Assembly (NCBI RefSeq): GCF_963576615.1
Contig: NC_088710.1
Span: 19,209,877-19,273,876 of the forward strand
Reading direction: 5' to 3'
Origin: Watersipora subatra
Lineage: Eukaryota > Bryozoa > Gymnolaemata > Cheilostomatida > Watersiporidae
DNA length: 64,000 nt
Positions 11,649 through 21,600 of this stretch are shown here, piece by piece. The first letter of the stretch is position 1. Each line of letters opens with the position of its first letter. The position numbers and the translations under genes are program-made. Below the pieces are notes generated by a model that saw only the letters and a program-made list of their open reading frames with translations, was not told the origin of the DNA and did no database searches.

Positions 11649-12972
11649 TTAACCAAACTTGACAAAATATAAAGAATATCCATAGAGTTATTACTCACAT
11701 TTTTATGTTTACAATATCATGGATTCTGATAAGGTTTTGTAAAATCTGTGTCATGATTGCATGGCTATATATTTATTCTTTTTCTGATCAAGCAAATATG
11801 ATATAATAACAGGAAATTATGTTGTACAAATCTCATTGCAAGTCAACTATTGTGTTGTGATGTCAGACCCGAATCCTCCTTCAAAGAGGAGAAATTAATA
11901 ATAAGTGTGACAGCACTCCAGCGACTATTTCAGTCACGCCTGCGCCCTTCTCTGCTCATTCACGATGGTGCGAGAAGGCGGATGGGTAGAGTTCAAGGTT
12001 ACATGTGCCTCCTGTCACCAATCGTACATTTGGGAAACAACTGCCAGGGTGAACAGAGCTCACGTCATCAACCCCCTGTTGGCAGCTGCATCACTCTTTT
12101 CTGGCGGATGCCTTACGCAGAACCTCCGTTTTCTGTTGCTCTTGAACACCGCGATACCAAGCCACAGCGTTTGCCTCTACCAACAAAGAGAATACTTACA
12201 TGGTGTGAGTGTTAATATTTACCCATAAACTTAGAAAATGTGAGTAAAAGCTAGGCACACTAATTGAATAACGACATTTAAAAACAATTTTTTTCTTGAA
12301 ATGAAAATATGTCATCCTTCAAGCAAAATATATTATAATTTGAAATTCTGATTCTTCATCATAATATAACACAAAAAGGGGGAAGAGGATTCTACATTCT
12401 TAGACTAATGATTATGATACAAATTAATCTTGTATAATGAAGTTTTACAATATTTTACAATGTATTGCTGAGCAGTACACCCTGCATAACGAGGGACTGA
12501 TGGCAGCAATCGATTGGGAGCTTGATTTGGCAGATGACAGTAGATGTGATAGTCCGGGGCATTGCGCACTATACGGGGCCTACACTATGACGGATCAGAG
12601 CTGCGGTTTAATAGTCAGCAGCCATCTTGTCAAGGTAAAACTTTGTCAGTTTCTACTTCACAGCCTGACAAAAACTGAAATTTTTTAGTAGTTATTAACC
12701 CTATGCGTACCAAGACCGACATTTGTCGGTTTACGAGCAATGTCTCAGCGTACCAAAACCGACAAACCCGACATTTTTGCCGTTTTCGATAGACCTTTTT
12801 TAAAACGTTTTATTTATTTTAAAATTAACGTTAAAAATTAAAATTAAAAATTTGAGCAGTTTCAGTAAATTTTTTACTACTGTTCTGACGCTATAAATAA
12901 TAAATTTTATGCGCATGTGCAAAAAGAACACGTTGTAAAGATTAGATCTTTCTTTATGGAAAACTGATCAAC

Positions 12973-14637
12973 ATGGACGGACGCGATAATTTGAGCTCGG
13001 CTAAAAAAATTTGTTTAGAGGATGATATCGACTGGTTCGAAAGTGAGGAAGAGGATTTCAGGTCAGAAGAATGTGGGGAAGATGATGAGAGTGAAAAAGA
13101 AGATCGACAGAGTGAATCTGATGACGAAAGTGAGAGTGAAACGACCGACGTTGAACCAGGGAGTAATTTCGGATTTCAAAGAGGAGCTGATCTAAAACCG
13201 AAAGAACTGCATTTTGATGAGAGCTTGGCAGGTGTACAAAGTCGAATTACTGGACAGATAAGTATTTTCAATTATTTACAGCTTTTTATTACATCGGCCA
13301 TCATGAATGTTATAGTTAACGAGACAAATAGGTATGGCCTTCAAAAACATGGCGATGCATGGGAGTCTGTCGATGGCAAAGATATTTGGCGAGTTTTTGG
13401 TTTAGTTTTGCTCATGGGTATTGTCAAGAAGCCTACTTTGTTGTCGTATTGGTCTACCAATCCGTTATTATCAACGCCAATGTTTAGTAAAATGATTTCG
13501 AGGAATAAGTTTTTAATGGTTTTGAACAGTTTGCATTTCACTGACAATTCGGAAAACCCTGATGGCAATAAGTTATTCAAGCTAGGAAATGTTTTTACCA
13601 TGATATCTGACCGGTTATCTTCTGTTTTGCTGCCTGGTAAATTTATATCTATAGATGAAAGCTTGCTGGCTTGGAAAGGACGGCTCAGCTTCAGGCAGTA
13701 TATTCCATCTAAAAGATCTAGATTTGGAATAAAGCTATTTGCTCTCTGCGATGCTGTCTCTGGCTATGTGCACAAGCTGTCTGTGTACATTGGTGATGAG
13801 CGAGAACAAGCCGAAGGAACTGGTAGAGGAATCACTCACAACATAGTGATGAAATTAATGAATGGTTTGCTTAATTCGGGTCGTTGTTTATATATGGATA
13901 ATTATTATAATTCGCCAGAGTTAGCAGCTGAACTTATTAAAAATAACACTCATGTTTGCGGAACTCTGCGTGCAAACAGAAAAGGTGTTCCTAAAGATTT
14001 GAAAGTTTGCAATGGAAAAGCTATTAAAAAAGGTGAAACAACAAGCTTTTCTAATGGAGAAAGTATGATTGGCTGTTGGAGAGATAAGAAATATATTTCT
14101 GTAATTTCAACTATGCATAAAAACTTGGATGTCGTAGATACAGGCAAAGTAAACTATAAAGGGGATAAAGTTTGCAAACCAGCTGCTATTTTGGATTACA
14201 ACCGATACATGGGAGGAGTTGACAAATCTGATCAAAATTTGCATTATTATAATGCTGCGCGTAAAACCATGAAATGGTACAAAAAACTATTTTTCCATTT
14301 ATTAGATATTTGTGTGTACAATGCAGCCATTGTTTATAGAATCCGTAGCGGTTGTAAAATAACTGACTTAGAGTTTCGACAGAAATTAATTGAACAAATA
14401 TTTGAATACACTGGATCTTGCCGCAAAAACACTGTTCCCCGCGCTTTAACTTCTTCCGCTCATCGATTAGTGCTAAATAGTCCAGGAAAAGGTAAACGAG
14501 CTAAATATAGAATTTGTAGGCGCTGCCCAAAGCGAGCTAATGACAACACCCGTAAGCGAGACGAAACTAGATTTAAATGCCAAGCATGTGGAGTACCTTT
14601 GTGCGAACCCTGTTTTGAGCCTTACCATGCTAAATAA
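12973..14637 (+). CDS. piggyBac transposase (DDE_Tnp_1_7 family), intact
   Basis: 554 codons in one exon. The N-terminus is strongly acidic (Glu/Asp/Ser-rich to about residue 65). The catalytic domain spans roughly 75-460. The expected aspartates are visible at D228 (SIDESLLAWKGR), D309 (YMDNYYNS) and D417 (YMGGVDKSDQ). The C-terminus (about 500-550) is a Cys-rich finger with CRRCPKR, CQAC and CEPCF, as in PGBD-type proteins. It would cut and paste the surrounding element at TTAA sites in the nucleus. The length is normal for the family and there are no stops or shifts. AATAAA overlaps the stop codon, a possible early poly(A) signal. The start was chosen as the first ATG before the acidic region. 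Confidence 0.95.
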   Translation: MDGRDNLSSAKKICLEDDIDWFESEEEDFRSEECGEDDESEKEDRQSESDDESESETTDVEPGSNFGFQRGADLKPKELHFDESLAGVQSRITGQISIFNYLQLFITSAIMNVIVNETNRYGLQKHGDAWESVDGKDIWRVFGLVLLMGIVKKPTLLSYWSTNPLLSTPMFSKMISRNKFLMVLNSLHFTDNSENPDGNKLFKLGNVFTMISDRLSSVLLPGKFISIDESLLAWKGRLSFRQYIPSKRSRFGIKLFALCDAVSGYVHKLSVYIGDEREQAEGTGRGITHNIVMKLMNGLLNSGRCLYMDNYYNSPELAAELIKNNTHVCGTLRANRKGVPKDLKVCNGKAIKKGETTSFSNGESMIGCWRDKKYISVISTMHKNLDVVDTGKVNYKGDKVCKPAAILDYNRYMGGVDKSDQNLHYYNAARKTMKWYKKLFFHLLDICVYNAAIVYRIRSGCKITDLEFRQKLIEQIFEYTGSCRKNTVPRALTSSAHRLVLNSPGKGKRAKYRICRRCPKRANDNTRKRDETRFKCQACGVPLCEPCFEPYHAK

Positions 14638-14639
14638 AT

Positions 14640-16058
14640 TTCCAAATTGTATTTAAAATAATTTAGTTTATGCAAATGCTTTGTTGTGTTGTTAGCTATT
14701 GTACATACACTTGTTGAAATGTCATGATATATTGTAGTTGTTGTGCATTGCTATGTTGTATTTGTTGCCCACGGCCCTCTTCAGGGCCACATATAATCAA
14801 AGAGTTCAGTTCTCATATTGTTCTGCCATCTGGCAGGATTTCTCCATCATTTGCCGTTTCTGTTCATAATAAATGTTGCTTCCTGTCTTTTGCTGCTTCA
14901 CCAACTGTGTGAATACAGGCTCACCACTCAATTCTTCTTGTGCACAACCAGTTAACCTTTGCTGCAGCACACATGCATCCATGCGATCAGTTTGCAAAAT
15001 TGTTACATGAATCTATAGTTTCAAGAAATGCATATCAATCTGACAGAAAAAAATAATAACTGAATATATAGATTTGAAGTTGCAGTGTTTGCAAGCTGCC
15101 CGGAGGAAAAAATCTCAGTCTGTAGGAAAATATTTCAGCTTTTAGATGCATATTCATTTGCAGTTTTATATAAATTTGCACCAGAGTTTGAGGGGCCATG
15201 TCCGGTAACTGCAGCACTGCTCGTCGCCATGGCGTCAGGAGCATTTCGTAGGTCTGCACCCGCGATGCACAGGGGCACCTAACTACACTTTTGATGTGCT
15301 TGGACAACCCATTTTTTTTGCAAACTCTTGTATAAATATGACACCATGCAGATGCTTATCATGAACCGTTTTTAGCAGAGATAATGCTTCTAAAAGTGTA
15401 TTTGTTATCGAAATTTCATGGTAGAGGGGTGACAACTTCGTCGAATCTGGCTTGTGACTAAAGTGTTCCCAGTCGATGTACAGGGAATCTATGGCTGTTT
15501 GTTGAAAAATTTCTAAGCTTTCAAATGCATATTCATTTACAGCTCCATGCGAATTTGCATGCGAGTTATAGCCAAGTTTAGACGACCATGTCGCGCCTCC
15601 ATTATTCGCAGGTTGTTAGAGTCTTGCGCCGAAAATTTCGAGAGGCGTTCCTGCATTGCAACGGAGCTTGTAACTCCGCGTTCAATGCTCTTCGACGATC
15701 AGTTTTTTTTGCAAAACATTGTGAACATATGACTCTATGCAAGTGTCTTTAGTACAACATGGTCAATTACTTATATCAATTAGAAAAATACAATTGAAAA
15801 TGGCATACAAAAATAAAAATTTCATCGCTTCAGCAAATCGACATTTTTGTTGGCAAATATTTGTGAGTTATCTACACAGAAGAAGCATCAGCTTGTAGAG
15901 AAATTTCTCAGCTTTCTTATGCATACTAATTTATGCAACTGCCACAATTTTGTTGTAAGTTACTGCAGTTTCTATGCGTTCATGTCGGCAGCTCAAATCG
16001 CGCAAGTTATTGCACGGTACTCTAGTGGTTTTTCCATCGTAACCGCGCGGTCGCTAAA
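14640..16058. repeat. Subterminal degenerate repeats in the piggyBac
   Basis: A block with TTTCAGCTTTTAGATGCATA and CATTTGCAG (near 15130-15165) recurs near 15510-15545 and 15903-15930. A second block, TTTTTTTTGCAAA with TATGAC and ATGCA, recurs near 15313 and 15703. The period is about 380-395 bp. No coding sequence was seen. It may hold transposase binding sites (inference). Confidence 0.55.
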
Positions 16059-16267
16059 GGGTTAATACATTAACATGAAGTTGCTGATCTAGCTAAATAA
16101 TTCATTCAAATAATGTGAAAGTGATTGTTGGTCGTAACTTTTTTACTTTGCAGTCAACAGAGACCACCAGCTCTAACGCCATGGAGCTGGAAGGCTTCAA
16201 GCAATGCCAGTCCGATCTAATTTCCCATGGCCTGAGAGTGAGGTCCATTACAACGGATGTTGTTACA

Positions 16268-16443
16268 AAGGTTGTGTGCATACCACAAGCTTGTGTTTTG
16301 GCTTATGCCGCAAATTCGTCGCGGTGAGCGACGGCCTCTATCTGCCACCTCTCACCAACAGATGATGAAGAAGAGTTTGCAGACTTGCAAACAAGATTTG
16401 CGGCATAAACCAAAACACAAGATTGCGGTATGCACACAACCTT
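16268..16443. repeat. Inverted repeat with 46-bp arms
   Basis: AGGTTGTGTGCATACC followed by ACAAGC and TGTTTTGGCTTATGCCGCAA is repeated in inverted form at 16398-16443 around an ~80 bp spacer. It lies exactly where the transposase-like gene loses similarity (after TTD), so its insertion or an associated deletion probably removed the 3' half of that gene. Confidence 0.65.
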
Positions 16444-16746
16444 TTCCGAGCATTTGGCGATGGCTCTTCAAATTGGAATAGATTATCTATCAAAACAATT
16501 ATTGAAAAACAATAATTGCCGATCATCAAAATAATCTCGATCTTTATATAATACAGTCATAAAACTAATACACTCTCTACTGTAGTAAGTGTACAAGCCA
16601 AATATAACAATTTTCCTTGTGTTCCACGAGTTCAGAATATGTGTGTTCAACCGATGCATTAAATGTGTAACACAAGAATTGTAGATAATGCATGACACAT
16701 TAGCATAGCTTTGGTGTTATTGACATTAAATGAAAATCCAACTCAC

Positions 16747-17330
16747 TATGATATCGCAGATAATTATTCCACCCCAGCTCAAGGGGTGCAGGCGCCATAA
16801 GTTCGTCCACACCAGGATGCATACACAGGCATTCATGCTCCCAGCGGTCATGGAGATGATGCGCAAACTCAGCATCATGGCAGCGCAAACATTCAGGAAG
16901 AGATGGCATGTCTTGACAGCGCTTGCAGACACACCACTCTGGAGCCGGTGGTATTAGCTCCTAAAGAAATGAACAGATATGTCTGTGCAACCATAGCTAA
17001 TACATCAGGTCGATTTTATCCAACAGTATATCAGTGCAGCACTAGATTTAAATATTAAAATTGTTAATGTTGTCATTCGAGAAAAATCTGTAATTATTTT
17101 TTCGCAATATGAAGCGATAATTATCATCATTAAAATCATATACATGTATATAATAATAATATTCGTTCTATCACTCTCAAGCTAAAACTATTACTACTAG
17201 CTACCTTGGCACATAAGAGCTGGCTAGTGGCGGTGCTTACTTGCTGGGAGGTTTGATTCTGTTGAGGATCTTCTTCAGATAGAGCGTCAGGCTCGAAACG
17301 CCAGGGTCTTAACCCTTCAGAATTTGACAT
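16747..17330 (-). CDS. P2X7-intracellular-domain-like gene, two exons (3' end missing)
   Basis: Exon 1 (17330 down to 17241, donor GTAAGC) encodes MSNSEGLRPWRFEPDALSEE and a Gln-rich tail. Exon 2 (16960 down to 16747, acceptor TTCTTTAG, donor GTGAGT) joins in phase 0 and gives PPAPEWCVCKRCQDMPSLPE, then CLRCHDAEF, HECLCMHPGVDEL and a Trp/Tyr-containing helix. A short PxxFEP start and a WCxCxxC...MPxxxEC..C cluster are, from memory, typical of stand-alone invertebrate homologues of the P2X7 C-terminal cysteine-rich domain (P2RX7_C). No ion-channel segment is present. The expected C-terminal exon was not found: the downstream region is the 46-bp-arm inverted repeat and transposase remnant. It lies inside the TTAA-bounded element, opposite the transposase. 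Function unknown. Confidence 0.55.
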
Positions 17331-17732
17331 TTTTTATGATCGCAACTCGGACATGTACACGTATGTTGAATATTCGGACGAAATGGCCAAGCTGAAACTG
17401 TAAAGTAGCGAGCATCTATATTTGATACGGGGTTTTAGGTAAAACCCGAAGTGTTTGTCATAAACTATTGCTACGATAAGTTTGATATTGCGCTTTGTAT
17501 TGGCCTTTCAATTCACGCGAGAACATCACGTGACAAGACAATACCAAAATCCGCGGATACGTCATCGAAATCAAGAGATTCCAATTTACGGCGTCTTTCT
17601 GTTTTTGAGTTTTTAAGAGCTTTTAATCACATTTCCACATATTTGGCACCTACCACGCAACAGAGTAAGACATGGCGAATCTTTTGATACCAAATAACTG
17701 TATTGTGAATTTTGTTGCAAGTCAACCTTTAA

Positions 17733-17930
17733 ACTATGTCCCATTTGAGTCGTTTTGGAAAAGGATTCCAATGTACGGCATTTCCGTGATGGCTGCAATT
17801 GTTCGTTTGTGAGCTTTCAGAAATTGTAATCACATTTCCACATATTTTGCACCTACAACACAGCAGAGTAAGACATTGTGTTTCTATTGATACCAAATAA
17901 CTGTAATGTGAATTTTTTAAAAGTCACCCT
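17733..17930. repeat. Outer copy of the TTAA-element terminus, right side
   Basis: Repeats the sequence of 17589-17728 (TTTCCACATATTTTGCACCT, GAGTAAGACAT, GATACCAAATAACTGTAATG) and ends GTCACCC followed by TTAA at 17931-17934. Together with 9545-9678 it gives each flank of the large element a tandem pair of termini. Confidence 0.6.
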
Positions 17931-17934
17931 TTAA

Positions 17935-18686
17935 CTTTTGTTATTGATAAAATTAGATAAAGGTTCAACAGGGCCTAACTGTTTTTGTAAATTAAGCTAG
18001 AGGATACTGCTCATTATTGGAACATGTGCAGTAAGTGTATGAAATAACTCTTTGTTGGAAAACTAAAGTTTCTCATTTACAGTATTGTTACTCATTGTGA
18101 TTTTTGTCAATAGTCATAAATTAGATATTAAATTGACCTTCATTTCAAATCTGTAAACCAAGCAGCTGTAAAATTGTGTTTTTGAATGATTATGTAGGTT
18201 GAATTCGGAATATTTAATTTTTAATGGTTGAAATTATCAATCTTTACAAATATTATCACACCACATATATTTTTATTTGCTTATTTCAGGTCCTACACAG
18301 CGATTAAACTAATTATTTTATGACAATGTTCTTGACATCCATCTGTGTTTCAATCATTTTAGTTTTTTAGCTATTTTAACAGTCTCATAAAAGTAGATGC
18401 AAATATTTTACGTCTTCAAAAAATCATGTCTCACCAAAAACTGCTGTGTATAGTTTATTAACTTGGTAAAATGAGAATTTTGCTAGTGTTCACTGTATTT
18501 TGTGAAATTTTGGTTATGTAGCATTTAATCAATTCGGTAATTGGCCTACATTCTTTCTCTGTAGTTTTTCTCCAATTATTTTCAAACAAAATGTACATCT
18601 TATTCTGAAAGTTAGTTTTTTTATTCAGAACTTCAATTGGTTGTATTGTAGGAAGTATTTTATTACGTATCGTATCTGTAGAGGAA
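17935..18686. other. Intergenic region upstream of TYW4
   Basis: AT-rich. No TATA element or other promoter motif can be assigned with confidence, and I recognise no repeat. It presumably holds the TYW4 promoter and 5' UTR. Confidence 0.4.
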
Positions 18687-21600
18687 ATGAACAATAAAGG
18701 TAATACAGCCACTGTACAGGGAACAAATGACAGCAGTATACTTAGTAAACATGCTATGGTGGAGGCTGGCTACTCATCTGATCCCTTCCTACAAGTATTT
18801 ACAAAAAAGAAAGCACCAAGAAGAGCTCCTCTCATAAACCGGGGCTACTATATTAGAACTAAGGCAATCGAGAGTATTATTCGAGACTTCCTGTTAATTC
18901 ATGGGCAAAAACAAATTATCTCTCTTGGGGCAGGATTTGACACAACAGCTTTTCGTCTATCTGCGGCATTGGATATCCGTTTGGCTATGGACGATGTTTA
19001 TTACGTAGAAGTAGACTTTCCAGAAGTGGCCCAGCGAAAAAAAGATTTAATGGCTGATGGTGACCTGGAAAAATATGTCAATGGTAGCTCTAAAGCAACA
19101 AGTGATGCCATAAAAATTTCAACAACAAATTATTGCCTGATTGGAGCAGATATCGGTGAAATTGGTTGTCTAGAAAATGTCTGGACAAATCATACAGAAC
19201 TTAAGAGGGATCTACCAACTCTGTTACTTTCCGAATGTGTCATGACCTACATGGAGCATGCGCTTTCCACCGGCCTTATTAAATTCTGCAATTCTTTCTT
19301 CACTAACTCATTGTTTGTCACGTATGAACAAGTTGAACCCCAGGATGCATTTGGTCAATTCATGAGAAAGCATTTTGACAAGCTTAACTCATCCCTGAAA
19401 GGAATTGGCATTTATGATAACAAGGAAAGGCAGGTTGCTCGCTACTTGGCATGTGGCTATCAAACAGTGAGTAGATAAGACTGCTTTTATTTTAATTGTA
19501 TAAGACATTTGTATTTACATTTGTGCTTTTAGTTATCTTTCGTTTGTCCAATTGTATTATTATTGGTTTTGGATTGAAGCTCATAACTTTCTCATTAACC
19601 GGCTGTCTGCCCACAGTTAATAAACTCGGTTGATCACATCATGTTACACCTTTATGTGTTACTTTGACTAAATACATGTAGCTGCGCAGGTGGATGCATT
19701 TAGTATGAAGGAGTTCTATGATTCCTTGCCTCGGACTGAGAAAGATCGGGTGAACCAACTAGAATATTTTGATGAGTATGAAGAATGGAATCTGAAATGC
19801 TTTCACTACGTCTTGATCCTTGCCAGATCTAACTCAAGTCTCTTTCCTCAAATTGAAAGGAGAGTCAACTCTGTTGAACAACACATTCATGGTACGCGCT
19901 GCCAGTGCTTTGATTGTGATCATACGGGGACCATTAACTATTTTGGATAAATGGAGCTATTTGATGCAGAATTATTTTCCGGTTATAATGATATGTTCGC
20001 TTGTTTAGTAGCTGAAAATTTGTCATTGTTACAACAACAAAAATCATCATATCCCTTAAACAGTTTCAAACATCGTTTAAACAGCTTGCATGAGATAGTA
20101 GTACTGTTTGTTATGTATTTTGGTTGTTTTTGTTTCTTGGTAAGCATCTTAGCAACATCTATCATCTATTACTTCCAATAGCCAAAAATGGACTTGTTGA
20201 CTAATTAAACCATTACGATTCGTTCAATTTAAATGATCACCCATTGTAGAAGGGACAATTGATTAGAAGGCTTGCGAGTAGAGATTTTTCATGAAATTAT
20301 TCTATACTAAATTTTAAAAGTAAAGATCAAACTTATTGATCTGAGTGAACTTCTAAAGCAGTAATTTTGGCACATGGTGTTACAGATGTTTTCGTAAATT
20401 TGAACAAGCATTGAATAATTGTGCCAGATTATCAGCTTTTAGATTTATCAACTTCTACCCATAGAGTTATCTCCCCTCCCCTAGAGTGATAACTGTGCCT
20501 TCAACAACACGAGCATTTCTGGTGCCAACAAGGTGCTTTTAGGCCACGCCCCTTTTTTGTGCTAGTCAATCGTAGTGATTGACAGAACAATAACATCAGC
20601 CATGAGAATAATCATGAATTTCCAGTTAAGATAGTAATTATTGCTCATATTAAAGAAATGATGATTATAGTTTATTACTCTAATTTATGCTTATTATTTA
20701 AAGCAATTCAATACCTACATGCCTTGCAAAGCCACTGAATAGATAGTATTAAGTAAGTGAGTTAATGCAATCAGTTGCTCCAATGATATACAGCCCCCAT
20801 GCATGGGGGGCTGTATATCATTGGTTACTCATAGATAAGCTAGATAGTCATACTGGGGTTGTATTACATTGGTGTGATGGGAGGCTAATCGACTGCCATC
20901 AACTGAAAGTATTGACATTGTATGGTGATAGAGTGATTCATTGACACCACAGTTCACAAACAGCCCTTGCTTGTAATATTAGATTTCAATACATGTCAAT
21001 CAAATACGTAGAGTAGCTTGAAGCAAAGATGTCCACTAGTTAGTGGACATCTTTGCTTGATGCAAGCAAAAAGTTTGAAAGTTAGTGTGACAAATGTTGT
21101 TATACTCTGGGACACTTATATTTCGCTAGTATTTAGTTTCGTGAGTAGCATACAGAGTAAAATTTCGCTGCAACTTAATTTCGCGGATCTGATGAGTGTG
21201 AAAATATAGTGATGTGAAAATAAATGCAGTAGAACAAACATAATTAGATTCATCAGGTCCAGTTCACTAGTAAAGAAATTTTCAATTTGGCACTGGTTTG
21301 TATTTGTGAACCGCGGGTAGAAATGTGTGGGCAAGATCGACAATGTAACTTGATCGTTTGTTGCTATTTGTTTCTTGGACTATCAATGACATCTAGGTCC
21401 TTGCCGCCGTGACTGATGTGGCGCCAATATTAGATCTCAAGTATTTATAGCACGTGGTGGCCATGGCTCAAGGTTGTTATTGTTTTTGGTTGGTAATAAA
21501 ATTCATCCCTACAATAATTATTATTCAATTTTATGACTTTCCCTACCAGACTTTCATCCTCATCAGTTACAAATTCAGTGACTAAACTAATATCATCATC

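Larger units (their letters stand above)
12699..16061 (+). mobile_element. Apparently complete piggyBac transposon
   Basis: The left end is CCCTATGCG after TTAA (12695-12698). The right end, read inward, is CCCTTTAGCG with TTAA just outside (16062-16065). The 3363 bp element carries one intact transposase gene. A long 3' region (14640-16060) holds degenerate repeats of about 380-395 bp. It inserted into an intron of the broken transposase-like gene, in the same orientation. An open transposase suggests a recent arrival. Confidence 0.85.
10912..16258 (+). pseudogene. Broken transposase-like gene (SNAMEKEG-type family)
   Basis: Exon pieces in order: about 10912-10996 (EFVPITEDWEKFERYVGQRQ), 11869 to about 12205 (LIISVTALQRLF, then VINPLLAAASLFSGG and a Tyr/Gln-rich stretch), about 12472-12634 (ADDSRCDSPGHCALYGAYT), and 16153-16258 (TTSSNAMELEGFKQC, ending SITTD). 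Splice phases agree for the first two pieces (2 to 2) and the last two (0 to 0). These blocks match, from memory, a widespread animal transposase-like family with RCDSPGH and SNAMEKEG signatures. A one-base shift near 11974 and loss of everything after TTD show it is dead. A MITE and a piggyBac sit in two of its introns. Confidence 0.6.
9683..17728. mobile_element. Candidate 8 kb TTAA-flanked composite transposon (Kolobok-like?)
   Basis: Inverted termini of about 140 bp start AGGTTGACTTGCAACAAAAT and continue through TTGGTATCAAAAGATTC and GTGATTAAAAGCTCTTAAAA. They lie at 9683-9823 and 17589-17728, each bordered outside by TTAA (9679-9682; 17729-17732). Inside are a broken transposase-like gene on the plus strand and a P2X7-domain-like gene on the minus strand. 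The TTAA target and transposase type would fit the Kolobok superfamily; that is inference. A piggyBac (3.36 kb) and a 630 bp MITE inserted later, so the original was about 4.05 kb. A single terminus-like copy also exists at 53374-53545. Confidence 0.55.

Noticed and set aside
13341-13601. Minus-strand open frames within the piggyBac transposase
   Set aside because: They are antisense shadows of the transposase frame, as is the one at 13950-14147.
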